From contig JAHDYR010000025.1 of NCBI GenBank assembly GCA_019828565.1, positions 434,001 through 498,000 on the forward strand: a stretch of DNA of 64,000 nucleotides. The letters run 5' to 3'. The notes under the pieces were generated by a model, which ran no database searches, was not told where the DNA came from, and saw only the letters and a list, made by a program, of their open reading frames with translations. The translations under genes and the position numbers were made by a program. Positions 38,619 to 49,036 of this stretch are shown here, one piece after another (the first letter of the stretch is position 1; every line of letters starts with the position of its first letter). The stretch is from Carpediemonas membranifera (lineage: Eukaryota > Fornicata).

Positions 38619-41480
38619 TCTCGAGTGGATGAAGGCGAGACCGTCGGCCGCCTCGATGACGAGGTCGAGCAGGTCCTCGGACGTCAGCTCACCCCGCTTG
38701 CGCTTCTTCTCGACATACCCGGTGAGCGAGCCAAGGGCGCAGAGCTCGGTCACGATGTAGATGGCCGGCAGACGCACGGTGGCGCCCAGGAACTTGAGCA
38801 CGTTGGGGTGGGACAGCTCGACGAGGGTCTTGGCCTCCCGGGCAAACTCGTTCATGCTCGTGGCATCCGCCTGGAACGCCTCATGCAGCTTCTTGATGCA
38901 GACCACCTGATCCTTGTACACAGCACGCGATACAGACCCGAACCCGCCTGCCGCGATGACCTCCGTCTCCGTGACCATGTCGGGCGGGATAAAGAAGTCC
39001 CAGATGGCACTGTAGAGCTTGTTACTGGAGTCAACCCCGAGTTTGGTGAGCTCGGCCTTGGCGAACTTGCGGAGACGTTGTCTGACGATGGCTGCCCGAA
39101 GTCTCTTGAGGCCCGTGACACCGAGGAATACGACGACCACGGACCCTGCGAGCTGGACGCAGCAGACGCCTGTAGCACAGGACGCAGCGAGCATCATGGC
39201 CACGCTGACGCCTGCGATGGCGAGGTAAAGGCCGAGCTTGTTGGGCAGGGGCTCGTTGGGGACGAACGCCTGGACGCCGTAAGACCCGCTGCTGACGATG
39301 AGGACGCCTTCAGAGACGGAGAAGGTGGTGATCGGGTGTCTCGCGTTGAACGCGGCCTTCCACTGCCACTGGCCCGCCGAGAGACGCTGGAAGCGGTGGA
39401 CAACGCCCCCGTTCTCAGCCATGCCGAGTCCGACAGTGACCGTGTCGCCGTGGTAGTCGAGCCCGACGATCGTCCGCGAGACACCACACCCGGCAGCCCC
39501 GGCATCGACCTGGAGCAGCGTCTGGACGACCCAAGCGTCCGGGCCTGGCGAGTATATGGCAGCAACGGTGCACTTGCCCGTCTCGGTCGGGGCTGAGTAG
39601 GAGACAGCCGCCTCCTGCCCGTCGTCGGAGAGAGACACGTAGTAGCCGAACAGCCCAATGCCCTCATCAGGGCGGGCCGTCTGGGTCCACGGACCGGCTG
39701 TCCAGTCGTCCTGCAGCTCCGTGGTGAAGAAGCTGCCGGAGACCGCGCCGACTATGAGCCTGCGATCGACCAGATCAGCGTCAGTGCCGAAGAAGAAGAT
39801 GCTGGACGAGCTGGTGCCTGTGGGACTGAGGCTAACACTTCCCATGCGGCAGACGCCCTTGGTGATGGGGAATACGAAGAGCTTGTTGCTCTCAGATCCG
39901 ACGAGAACAATGCCCGTCCGGGTGTCGTCCAGCTGCATCTCCAGCACGTGGCTGCCGAAGAGGACGGACCCGCCGCTCGCCATCAGCACGGACGGCACGC
40001 CCGTCTGCCAGTCGAACACGGGTTCAAACACTCCGTCAATGTTGATGAAGAAAACGACGACGCCGACGTCTCCCACAGCCCCGGGTGCTGACACCGCCAT
40101 CAGATCTTGAGATATGGCGGATCTGGTCCCAACCTTGTTCATGATCGTGTTTGTCACGGTGTCCAACCGCTGGAGGGTCTCGGCGCCGCTGGAGTCCACG
40201 TGGATCATGAAGCTCGTGCCGAAGATGCGGGCCTGCGCGTCTCCCGGGGCGCCGATGAGGGCGGTGGCACCGTACGCCCGGACGAAATTACCAAATCTGG
40301 AATATTGCGTTGATACACTCGTGATCTCGCCAATATTAAGGATCGACCAACCCCCCCCTGCCCTCGCAAGATTCGAGAACCTGAGCGACATAACAGCGGT
40401 CACGTTCCCCGCTGATGTCTGGTAGGTCTGGACCATGTGCTCGGTCGTCAGCACAGTTTGCCTCGGCATCCCCGGCAAGTGTCCGTGGTACTGGAGGAGC
40501 AAGAGATACGGCCCAGTCGCGGGCGTGTAGTAGAAGGCGTACGTGCCGCTAAGCTCAGCCCCGATGATGTTCACGAAAACCCAGTCCCATTTCGCGTGGC
40601 AGGCGGCTACCTTGAGCCCTGGTCGGACGAAGTGCAGATTACTGTGGTCCGGGTCAAGCTGGGGCGCCCTTGACAACACATGAACCCAGCCCGTGGTGGC
40701 GTCCTTGTACTTGAAGGCGGTGAGGTACCCGTCACCGTCGTCCGTCATGTCTGTAACAAAGACGGTGTCGGGGGCGATGGCGAAGTCCATAAAGTGCCGC
40801 CCGGATGACGGGGAGGGGGCCTTGAGCACACCGTCGAGGACGTAGCTGTCGGTATCGCTGCTGAAGTGGAATGTCTTGACCGCCCAGTCGGGCCCGGCAG
40901 CAGTGACGATGCCGATGAATGAGCAGTCGTCCGAGGCGAGCATGCCCACGGCATCATCATTGGACACCAGGCCCGTGGCGTTCAGAGTATGCGCGTCATC
41001 GTCAATGAAGAACACGTGGACGGGCTTCGGGTCCGACAAGCAGGCGACGTAGACGCGGCCATCAAGGACCTGGGCCTTGTGCTTGGTGCACCCCTCGATG
41101 CGGGTAGAGTCGTAGGTCCATATACCATCGGACACCGTGCCAAATGAGACAAAACTGGTGCCGATCGCGACGTACTGGCCGTTCAAGACGACCTGGGGCG
41201 CGGCGAGGTCGTGAGCGTCAGCCGAGGGTACGACGAGCTTGCCGAGCGGCTCCCAACTCGTGGACAGGTTCGTGTAGAGCATCACATACGCGTTGATCGT
41301 GTTTCCGTTGTCCTTGTACGGCTGCGAGGCGATGGCCAAGAGGTTACGGCTCATCGCGACTTCAGCACCGAAGTTATGCTGGTCTGTTTGCCTAGGAATG
41401 AGCTCAATGGACGAGGAGTTGAAGTCCACGAAGCATAGAGCGTATGCAAAGAGGAGGGTGATTGTGAGAGCTCGTCGCAT
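38142..41480 (-). CDS. Receptor-type TKL protein kinase with propeller-like ectodomain
   Basis: 1112 aa. A signal peptide (1-18) precedes an ectodomain of about 720 residues with FG-GAP-like motifs, for example FGAEVAMSRNLLAIAS and FGYYVSLSDDGQEAAV. A hydrophobic TM region near 735-785 includes LGLYLAIAGVSVAMMLAASC. The kinase (about 835-1100) has GGFGSVSRAVY (Gly loop), VCIKKL (ATP Lys), HRDIKPDN (catalytic loop), DLGLAV (DFG replaced by DLG) and APELL. Kinase subdomain content fits the tyrosine kinase-like group, although Ser/Thr specificity is likely (HRDIKPDN). No intron is needed. Ligand unknown. Confidence 0.88.
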
Positions 41481-41593
41481 CGCTGGATCCAGTTGTCGAA
41501 TCTATACATACCGCATGTAACACGTAATGACCCAGTCGTCCACAGCATCGGCAGAGACCCCTGGCTTTACTACAGCTATCATACACACCTAAC

Positions 41594-42298
41594 TCACTCT
41601 GCTTCGCCCTTGATGGCCGCCAGCCGGGTTCTCGCGGCCTCGATGTCGCCCTGCCATGTCTCCAGTGTCTCTTGAAGCTCGACTATCTTGTCATCAATAC
41701 TCGCCCGGGCGCCTTCAATGACGCTAACCTGCTCGGCGAGGTCCTCGGTGAACTGGTCGAGTGCCTCCTGCCGGGCGGCGGCCTTTTGCTCAGACTCCTC
41801 CATGATGTCGTCAAATTCAGCAATAATCGCCTGAATATTCTCTGGGAGATCGCCTACGTTATCAGACAGGCGGCCAGACGGCATTGGACCGGGAGTTGAT
41901 ACTGGCCTGGCCGGACGGGGCTTCGACGCTGGTTTCCCGACAACCGGGCGCACCATCGGCTTGCGACTTGGTGGCTCGTCCTTGTCTACGACAGGCTTCT
42001 GACTCCGCTGCACTGGTGGCTTCTTGGATGCTGTCAGCGGCCGCAGAGATTCCGACGGGGCTCGCTGGGGAGGAATGAAGGGGACCAGGTAGTTCCGGGG
42101 GCAGAAGCCCTTCTCACTCATCACCGTGTCCAGACGACCCTTCGCTTGCTTGCATCGGGCGACGAGCACCCAGTCTGAGTTATTGTTGGGGCTATTCAGC
42201 ATCTCAAGCACATCATCAACCTTGACGGTGATGGAAGAGCTGTTCTCCGCAACATAGTCATATATTGCTTTGAAATACTTCCCGCTTCTCTCGTTCAT
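41594..42298 (-). CDS. SH3-domain protein with Pro-rich linker and coiled coil
   Basis: 234 aa. An SH3 domain occupies about 6-72, with ALYDY-type YKAIYDY start (KYFKAIYDYVAENSSSITVK), DWVLVARC and GFCPRNYLVPF. A Pro/Lys/Arg linker (about 73-140) with KKPPVQRSQKPVV is followed by a C-terminal coiled coil (about 150-234). This is an adaptor layout, probably in actin or membrane trafficking. No catalytic domain is present. It diverges from nothing nearby; the 3' end is 114 bp from the receptor kinase start. Confidence 0.85.
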   Translation of the reverse strand: MNERSGKYFKAIYDYVAENSSSITVKVDDVLEMLNSPNNNSDWVLVARCKQAKGRLDTVMSEKGFCPRNYLVPFIPPQRAPSESLRPLTASKKPPVQRSQKPVVDKDEPPSRKPMVRPVVGKPASKPRPARPVSTPGPMPSGRLSDNVGDLPENIQAIIAEFDDIMEESEQKAAARQEALDQFTEDLAEQVSVIEGARASIDDKIVELQETLETWQGDIEAARTRLAAIKGEAE

Positions 42299-42718
42299 CG
42301 ACAGAAGTGTCGCTTCAAGGTGCAGTTTATGTCACCGCCAGTGTAGCGTTTAGAGGTGTTTACTGGGGGTTCATGTGAAGAAGGCTTAGGCTTTAGACTC
42401 AAGTATTCTTATCCTGCGCGGCACACTACCTCCACTCACACACTTCAGCCCTCGTCTGTGCCATCGGTCTGTCGTGCTTTCAGTCGTCGGTCTGCACGAA
42501 AAGATGCGTCGTCTGTCGTCGACAACCACATTGCACACTGAAAAGCGCACAATGAAACAAGGGCAAGGTCTCTTTCGCAGGTCAGGCAGGGCAGAGGGGA
42601 GTTCGACTACTGTCACGGCCACGAAAGAACTCTGGCACGATGGTCTGGGTAAAGGTAATTCCTTATCCTACCTTACCACCAAACGATACACTCAACCCGT
42701 CGAGACATTTGTCACGTA
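42299..42718. other. Spacer with weak open frames
   Basis: 420 bp between the SH3 gene start and the IBR-like gene end. A plus-strand open frame at 42474-42812 overlaps the coding DNA of the neighbour and has no recognisable content. I see no supported gene. Confidence 0.35.
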
Positions 42719-43697
42719 TCAGATGTATACACGGCCCGTGACGATGAATTCATTGCCGCAGACCCTACACATCCCCGTCACGTCAGTCTCGCGGATAATA
42801 ACTGACCGGTGACAAAAGGGGCACGTGATGATCTGCTGCAGGTCGAACCCGGCGGGTAGAGGGATCCGCTGGCGGGGTGCCATCTCGCACTCGCCGCCGT
42901 AGTGGGCCACGTGTTCTGCGTGAGAGCCGATGCGGACCAGACAGTTGTGGCAGAAGTCATTGCCACACACGCAGGTCGATATCTTGCAGTTGTCCAGGTC
43001 GCCCTCTCGTGTGGCGATCTCACCGCACCACGGGCAGCGACGGAGGACGGGGACGTTTTTAACAGCGCCCCCGCCCAGTGTAACAAGCTTGCACTCCATC
43101 AGTGTCCTGTTCTGCTCGATAAGGCTCTTAATCTCGCGAGTACGGGTCTTGGCGGCGGGGGATCCAGTAGAAATCGGACACACGTCCAACATGCCATGAG
43201 TGGCTGACCGAGTCGGAGACGGCCCCGGCCATGGCGTCAGGGTCGGGGAGGTCAGGGATGTGTAGGCCACCCTCGCAGTCGGCGAGCACGCGGTGGAAGT
43301 CGTGTAGCGTGACTCGGATCGAGTCGGGCGGAGGGAGCTGGCCGCCGAACACGTGGAAGGCGAAGCGGCGCCTGGTGTCGTCGACTTCGAGCACGGTGCG
43401 GAGGGCGTCCTGCACGCCCTGGCTGTCCGCGGGGAAGGGGCGAGCACGGCGTCGACCGTGAGCGGGTTGGGGCGCACGGGCAGGGCCCGCAGCTGGGCGG
43501 GGGTGAGTGCGGCTAGCGCATTCAATTTTCCCTCGCCAGCTTGCAACACGGCTGCAGTTGGGACATACCGAGAGTTCGGGCTGTGTAAAAGGGACTTTGT
43601 CTTGATACAAGGCTGAAAACCGGCGAATGCAACGAATAATTGCGCCTTTCACCGCTTTGCATCGCAAATAAACAAACCCGGATGGATCCTCCGACAT
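42719..43697 (-). CDS. IBR-like zinc protein; intron plus two apparent frame breaks
   Basis: Exon 1 (43609-43697, starting MSEDPSGFVYLRCK) is joined by a 28-nt intron (43581-43608, gtatca...cacag) to a downstream part that ends in a Cys/His domain: RRCPWCGEIATREGDLDNCK, CVCGNDFCHNC, then CPFCHRS and CRVCGNE. This resembles IBR/RING2 zinc modules of RBR ubiquitin ligases. Between about 43440 and 43155 the reading frame shifts twice, both in C-runs (near 43430-43440 and 43155-43160). The frames join naturally if one C is missing and one extra in the assembly, or if two further GT-AG introns of 29 and 34 nt exist. Confidence 0.6.
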
Positions 43698-43962
43698 CTC
43701 GAAAGGTGAACTTCCGATCTGTTACCCTTACAGTGACGCGTTACACGGTCGAATCAATGCTTTCAGTCCAAAAGCCACTGCCACCATCGGCTCTCCATGT
43801 CAACGCAGCACAGAGAGGAATGTCCCGGGTCCCCCTTCAGGTTCGAGGCAATGCATCATGGCAGGCAGCTTTTAATCGAGTTCTGCGAGCCGTAAAATGA
43901 GGCACTAACAGGCCTAGCGGTGATGAAACGCCAGTTCATGATGCAGTTCTTCATGCCTGGAC

Positions 43963-44246
43963 TCAGTTGTTGTCGAACTCGAAGGGCTGACGGCAGAGGG
44001 GGCACTCGGTCCTGCCATTCTCAAGCCATTTCATGATGCAGTGGATATGGAAGGCGTGAGAACACTTCCCTAGCGCTACCGGGCAGTCATCGCCAGGAAT
44101 AGTGCACTTTGGACAGGCCATTTCGAAAGGCATTTGGCAGATGCCGCAGCTGTCTTCAGACTTGAGCCATTTCCACTTTGCCACAGTATGCCAACTATAT
44201 AAGTACGTTAAACGGGGACGACAAACTCTTTCACCTCAATCTTCAT
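43963..44246 (-). CDS. APC11: Anaphase-promoting complex subunit 11 (APC11)
   Basis: Two exons, 44227-44246 and 43963-44194, with a 32-nt intron (gtttgt...tatag), give 83 aa; human APC11 has 84. The splice restores [17 protein letters not shown], closely matching the APC11 start (MKVKIKxWxGVATW). The RING-H2 contains [39 protein letters not shown] and CPLCRQPF, with all zinc ligands. APC11 is the catalytic RING of the anaphase-promoting complex and recruits E2 enzymes. A UBE2S-type E2 is encoded 13 kb away in this window. It diverges from the WDR31-like gene across 152 bp. Confidence 0.95.
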
Positions 44247-44398
44247 CGGCGAGCTGCGTTTGTCAAAAACTGCGAAAAGACGGAAACAGCTAGAAAGGTC
44301 GGTCATGGAATGAGATACCCGACAGCTCCTGCGAGCATGGAGCCGTTTGAGTTTCGCCGGATTTGACCACCCAGTAGAGTGGCGACGCTTTCAGACGA

Positions 44399-45376
44399 AT
44401 GGGGCAGGTTCTTTCGCACAAATCGTCGTCAGCGCGTAGATATTGCAGCGAAGTGCCACAAAAAGCGCAATCTGCCCTCAAAACTGTTGTTTCCGACGAT
44501 CCTATCACCGCAGTGGGCATGAACGGCACTATCATCGTTGGATGCGCCGATGGCTCACTCTCAGTGTGCTCCATGGACGATCTATCCCTCAAACGGACCG
44601 TTAGGCTGGCCCCGTCCTCTGTCTCGTCCATGGCTGTGGCCCCAGACCATTCCCGCCTCGCCGTCGCCCTCAGAGACGGCTCCATACACATCCTCGACAG
44701 CGACCTGGCCCCCGTAGCGACTATCCCGGATGCACATGAGATGAATATCAGTGCCCTCTGCTTCAAGGATGCCACCACACTCTTCTCCGGCTCCAGGGAC
44801 AACTCGGTCGTCCTCTGGACCCTCACACCCGCCCCGGACAGGATATCGCAGTTTAAGGTCGATAGGAACATCGTGACTGTGCTGTGCATCTCCCCCTCTG
44901 ATGGGACGGTGATCCAGGGCTCCGAGGACCTCACGCTCCATGTATTAGCCCCTGCAACACTCGAGGAGGTCTCCACAGTCGAGCTGGGCAACCACTTTCC
45001 CCACTGTATGGCTAAGCTGGACGAGTCCCGCATCGTCATGGGGCAGACGGGGTTCAATGGCGACGGGTCCGAGCTCCTCGTGTTGAACTGTGACACTATG
45101 GCCATAGAGGCGCGGTGGGCCGGCCACCAGTATGCCGTGAAGGGGGTTGGGTGTGTTGGGCGCCGTGTGGTCTCTGCATCACGTGATATGACCGTCAGAC
45201 TGTGGGACGAGGGGTTCGCTGGGACCAGCGAGGTAGTCCCGCTCGCGTCTGCTGGGGTGGCTCTTGTGACCGGCCCTGACTGTGCCGTCAGTGTGTGTCA
45301 GAATGGGGCTCTGGTGAGGCACGTGGTCAAGGACGGCCGAATGGCGGAGACACACGCGACGGCTTCCTTGATGTGA
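44399..45376 (+). CDS. WDR31-like ciliary WD40 protein
   Basis: 325 aa. The start MGQVLSHK gives Gly2, a possible N-myristoylation site; human WDR31 starts MGKLQSKIK. Five or more WD blades are visible: FSGSRDNSVVLWTL, SRDMTVRLWDEG and related segments. Alignment by eye to WDR31 holds over the central VDRNIVTVLCISPSDGTVIQ, GSEDLTL and a C-terminal GHQYAVKGVG segment. In animals WDR31 is linked to ciliary transport. The protein is single-domain with no linker. It diverges from APC11. Confidence 0.78.
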   Translation: MGQVLSHKSSSARRYCSEVPQKAQSALKTVVSDDPITAVGMNGTIIVGCADGSLSVCSMDDLSLKRTVRLAPSSVSSMAVAPDHSRLAVALRDGSIHILDSDLAPVATIPDAHEMNISALCFKDATTLFSGSRDNSVVLWTLTPAPDRISQFKVDRNIVTVLCISPSDGTVIQGSEDLTLHVLAPATLEEVSTVELGNHFPHCMAKLDESRIVMGQTGFNGDGSELLVLNCDTMAIEARWAGHQYAVKGVGCVGRRVVSASRDMTVRLWDEGFAGTSEVVPLASAGVALVTGPDCAVSVCQNGALVRHVVKDGRMAETHATASLM

Positions 45377-45507
45377 GCGGACGGGAATGTATATTGATAT
45401 TAAAACAGGCTCGTCCGGGATGGTATGTGGTTAGAGGTACGGTGTGAGAACTGCTTGCCCTTGGTTTGGGCGATTGAATATATCGCAGTTTATGTCATTT
45501 TTCGAAG

Positions 45508-46326
45508 ATGTCTGAGAGCGAAGCCAGCGATTTGCCGCCTCTTGAGGAAGTTGATGACGTTATCGATGCGTTGGACCTCATGAACCTCGACATGTTTGAA
45601 AATGTGAAGGATAAGGAACCCGACTTCGAGCTTTCAGCTGAAGCCAAGCGTAGAGCCATTGTCCACGCCAACGACGGCGAGGTGAAGAATGCGATCGTCG
45701 ATATATCCGATGCCATATTCCACAACCCGAGGAGTGCTCTCCTCTTCGCATATAGAGCCAAGTACCTCATCCAAGAGGGCTTCCCCTCCGCCGCTCTGAA
45801 GGACTGCAAGGTCGCCATGTCCCGCCAGCCCAACAGCACATGCGCCCTCCTCTACAAGTCCCTGGGCAAGGCCCAACTCGCGATGCAGCAGCGTGCCGAG
45901 GCGATCGCATCACTTAGGACCGCCCAAAACATCGACTTCGACCCAGACATCGCCCAGACGCTCAAGGAGCTAGTAGCGCTAGAAGCAGAGGCTGATCGGC
46001 AGAAGGCCAAGACCAAGGCGGCCACAGACGACATCCTTCGTGGGGATAAGGCGAAGATGAACCACGGCCCCAACCTCCAAGTGCCCGAAGACGAGTTCGC
46101 CTTCAACGCGTTCAAGAACCTCGCAGATCAGGCCAAGCAGCCGAACCCCGCCTTCCTCAGCAATCTTGCCGCGGACCCAGAGCTCATGGCACTGATGATG
46201 GACCCCGAGGTCGGGAGGATGCTCGCTGAGGCTGGTGGAAACCCGCAGAAGGCGGCTGAGTATGCTAATAACCCGAAGTTTCAAAAGGTCATCGCAGCTG
46301 TGCTGGGCAAGGCCGGGAAGCAGTAG
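45508..46326 (+). CDS. ST13: Hsc70-interacting protein (Hip/ST13)
   Basis: 272 aa. An N-terminal acidic dimerisation-like region (SDLPPLEEVDDVIDALDL) precedes a TPR block at about 45-150 with AIFHNPRSALLFAYRAKYLI and SLGKAQLAMQQRAEAIASL. A charged linker (KAKTKAATDDILRGDKAKM) and a C-terminal STI1/DP2 helical domain follow (PAFLSNLAADPELMALMMD through FQKVIAAVLGKAGKQ). Hip binds the Hsp70 ATPase domain and slows ADP release. The GGMP repeats of animal Hip are absent. Length is shorter than human (369 aa) for that reason. TGTAAAA follows the stop. Confidence 0.88.
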   Translation: MSESEASDLPPLEEVDDVIDALDLMNLDMFENVKDKEPDFELSAEAKRRAIVHANDGEVKNAIVDISDAIFHNPRSALLFAYRAKYLIQEGFPSAALKDCKVAMSRQPNSTCALLYKSLGKAQLAMQQRAEAIASLRTAQNIDFDPDIAQTLKELVALEAEADRQKAKTKAATDDILRGDKAKMNHGPNLQVPEDEFAFNAFKNLADQAKQPNPAFLSNLAADPELMALMMDPEVGRMLAEAGGNPQKAAEYANNPKFQKVIAAVLGKAGKQ

Positions 46327-46447
46327 TTGGGGACTGGGTCGACTGTAAAATGACACGTTAGAGATGCACAGGTGGAATGGAGTTCGCATCGGGGACATTT
46401 CCTGCAGCATCTTGTTCCCAATGCCGGTTTCACTATTCTGCGCAACA

Positions 46448-47677
46448 ATGCCGTCCGGCCGGGAGTGGGTTGATAAGCGCGGTGCTAGGACTGATGCGGC
46501 TGGTTGCGTCTTCCAAAAAGGCCATTACCCGCGTTGGGATGGCGAGCGCAACTTCACATATGATCTATTGGCGCTACAGGCAGGATGCAAGTTCAAAATG
46601 GGCCGTTTCAACGAGGACGAAGCATATACGGTACGGAAGATCGTTCAGGACACTATGAAAGACTCTGGCTACACCCTAGATGACGTAGTTCCCTGTCTTC
46701 GCGGTGAAAAAGACCTCAGCGTCAACCTCATCTATACGGTGGCAGAGTGCCTCCCCAAGCGCCAGATCAACCAGGTCCGCCGCTACATATACCACAACTA
46801 CGCCGAAGTCACCGGTATGTGGACCGAAGAGGAGCGCGACGACCTCATCCGCCTCTACGGTCACGGCATGACCCTCGCGGAGTTGTCACTGGAGCTTGGG
46901 CGATCAAGGATGAACATCAAGGACATGCTCGACGCCATCCAGCGCCCTGGTGGTGACGGAGGCGACCATCTCATCGACAGAGACCACCATTCGCCCGAGG
47001 AGCGTTGGGCGATCGTTCGGGCAGTCATCCAAGAGTACGGCCGGCCGTCCAAGGTCCCCGACGTCATCTCCCAGGCCGTAATCCGCAGTGTAGCAGCGAA
47101 AGTCGACCTGCGTGAATCCCAGGTGGCGGGAGCTGTGAAGAACGAGTGGTTTCACTACATGATCCGGGAATGCGTGCTGAACGGGGACGACGGAAGCAAC
47201 CTCAACCCCCGCCTCCCCCGCCTCGGTCTGATCCACGTTGTCCGCGTTCTCCTGGCGATCTCCCAGTCGCACTCCCCCACGGAGTACTCGATCACTTGGG
47301 GCAGTTTATGTCCAGATGTCCCCCACTACGTCGCCCAGAAGATGTACAGCGTGGTGAAGAAGGCTACGAAGGTCAAGGAGCATCCGAAGGTGACTCCGGC
47401 CGTCGTGGCGCTCACTGTACTGAAGCAGTGGCAGCGGCGGCCCGAGACCCTGCTCCTTTCCAAGATGTGGAGCCTGGAGCGGAGGAATAAGACTGGTTTC
47501 GCTGCAGCTCGGATGGTCCACGAGCTCCAGCTGCCCAAGCTCAGTAAGTATCTGAGGCGGGCGGATTTGGACACGAAGTTCGAGTCAGCAGCCAAGAGGC
47601 GGCTGAAGCACCTGGCGACGGAGCCGATCTCCGACATGAGGGCGAGGATGTGGCTCCAGGAGCTTGGCAGGGGATGA
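46448..47677 (+). CDS. Myb-type DNA-binding protein, Reb1/TTF1-like
   Basis: 409 aa from MPSGREWV (upstream in-frame ATGs at 46364 and 46421 are possible). Myb-like repeats begin near 50: GRFNEDEAYTVRKIVQD, with a long intervening helix (LPKRQINQVRRYIYHNYAEV), then GMWTEEERDDLIRLYGHGMT. This tandem arrangement matches the Reb1/TTF1/Dmp1 type, used at rDNA termination and fork barriers in yeast and animals. C-terminal helices are basic. A role in rDNA is inferred from the family, not shown here. Confidence 0.75.
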   Translation: MPSGREWVDKRGARTDAAGCVFQKGHYPRWDGERNFTYDLLALQAGCKFKMGRFNEDEAYTVRKIVQDTMKDSGYTLDDVVPCLRGEKDLSVNLIYTVAECLPKRQINQVRRYIYHNYAEVTGMWTEEERDDLIRLYGHGMTLAELSLELGRSRMNIKDMLDAIQRPGGDGGDHLIDRDHHSPEERWAIVRAVIQEYGRPSKVPDVISQAVIRSVAAKVDLRESQVAGAVKNEWFHYMIRECVLNGDDGSNLNPRLPRLGLIHVVRVLLAISQSHSPTEYSITWGSLCPDVPHYVAQKMYSVVKKATKVKEHPKVTPAVVALTVLKQWQRRPETLLLSKMWSLERRNKTGFAAARMVHELQLPKLSKYLRRADLDTKFESAAKRRLKHLATEPISDMRARMWLQELGRG

Positions 47678-47978
47678 GGCTGGGTCGGCACAAGGACAAG
47701 GACGGCGCTGATAAATGCGATTGGGAGGGCGATTGGACGCTGTCATGAATCTATTTGCGGGCTGAAGAGTAGAGGGAGTCGGCAGTGATTCTACACATGA
47801 CCTGGTCGACGCGTTCCAACAGTCAATCATGGTCAAGCAAGTCCGGTTCGAACATGGTCGGCCTGTTAACCAGGAGCTCACGACTACCCTTCTCCTCATG
47901 GTCATGAGTTGATTTGACCGACCGAGCCCGCGGCCACTGCCATGTCATGGTGCCACGGAATCTTGAATCAACTTACCA
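47678..47978. other. Spacer between Myb gene and thioredoxin
   Basis: 301 bp of mixed composition. No tRNA cloverleaf, conserved gene or repeat is visible. The thioredoxin upstream region is at its right end. Confidence 0.35.
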
Positions 47979-48357
47979 ATGCTCTCCTCGCTTTCTCAAT
48001 CTTTCACATTCGGGCGTCTTCTTGGCGTAACCCCCATTACAACTGCACAGCTCAAGCAGAAGGTCACTGACGGCGAAACCATGGTCGTCGACTACTTTGC
48101 GACGGTACGTTGAAATTTGCGCTTTTACACAGTGGTGCGGTCCTTGCAAGGCTCTTAAGCCCACATTCCATCAACTTGCAGACGACAAGAAGTTCGAGAA
48201 GGTCTCTTTCTACACCATCGATATCGACGAGAACTACGACGCAGGGGTTCTCAGCGTTCCCACTGTCCGGTCCTTCCACATGGGCGATCAGATGGACGAG
48301 ATGATCGGCTGGCAAGGTCCTGACCGTCTCGAGGAGCTCGTGAAGCAGGCAATGTAA
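47979..48357 (+). CDS. TRX: Thioredoxin with organelle presequence
   Basis: Two exons, 47979-48104 and 48133-48357, with a 28-nt intron (gtacgt...cacag), give 116 aa. The splice falls just before the active site, giving VVDYFATWCGPCKALKP; WCGPC is at 43-47. The core then has VSFYTIDIDENYDAGVLSVPT with the cis-Pro and a C-terminal helix. Residues 1-17 (MLSSLSQSFTFGRLLGV) are hydroxylated, basic and non-acidic, consistent with targeting to the mitochondrion-related organelle. It reduces protein disulfides. Reductase partner not present. Confidence 0.92.
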
Positions 48358-49036
48358 ATTTCGAAAATTTTGTCGGAGGATGAACAGGTGTGGCAGTGTA
48401 CTCGTGCTTAACAAGGTGACGGATTCAGGATGCTGAGGTATCGTCGATTGTTTGCTCTTTGAATTCGTCAAACTAAACTGCGCGTGACTTTGAGCGCAAC
48501 AGGTGTGATCGCGCAATTTCTCCTCGCTGATTCCTTCCTATGCTCTGAATTTAACAACAGTAAGTTAGCTTCCCGGACTTTGTCGTTTGGACTTTCTATT
48601 TGTATACAAGATTGTGTCGTCATGATGAACGTTTTGGGAGTCATGTCTGATGGCCGTGGTGAAGGCCGGGTATACGATATAGGGTGGCCATAGTGCTCGC
48701 AGTCATTCAACTGGCCGCGTGTCTCCATAAGCCCAAAATTACAGCTACTTACGCAGTCAATGTATTTCCCTTCGTAGATCTCCAACGATCGGTCAACTTG
48801 ACCTAGCATTCGGTATATGTTCGGTTAGAGCCCCTACTTTACCATAAATAGCCTTCTTTATTTTTGACCTGTGCGTCAATCATCGCCAAAACGATCAGTG
48901 ACCCCGCAACCGCCGGCTTCACCCCTATGACTACGCAACGATGCCGTTGTATGCCACAAAAGTGGACTCAATACGCTCAGGATTTCGTGGTGACCAGCCA
49001 GGACTCAAAGTCTCAAACAAAAGAGAGGCGACAGAC
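48358..49036. other. AT-richer spacer with weak open frames
   Basis: 679 bp, the longest gap in this part. A minus-strand frame (48468-48809) starts MLGQVDRSLEIYEGKYIDC and has a gtaagt immediately after, so a small spliced gene is possible, but the downstream residues are not convincing and the frame stays open without splicing. I do not call it. The 5' region of the RCC1-type gene is at the right end. Confidence 0.35.

Noticed and set aside
48468-48809. Minus-strand frame starting MLGQVDRSLEIYEGKYIDC
   Set aside because: Followed by a gtaagt donor, but the next segment has no conserved pattern and frame stays open anyway; reported only in the spacer note.
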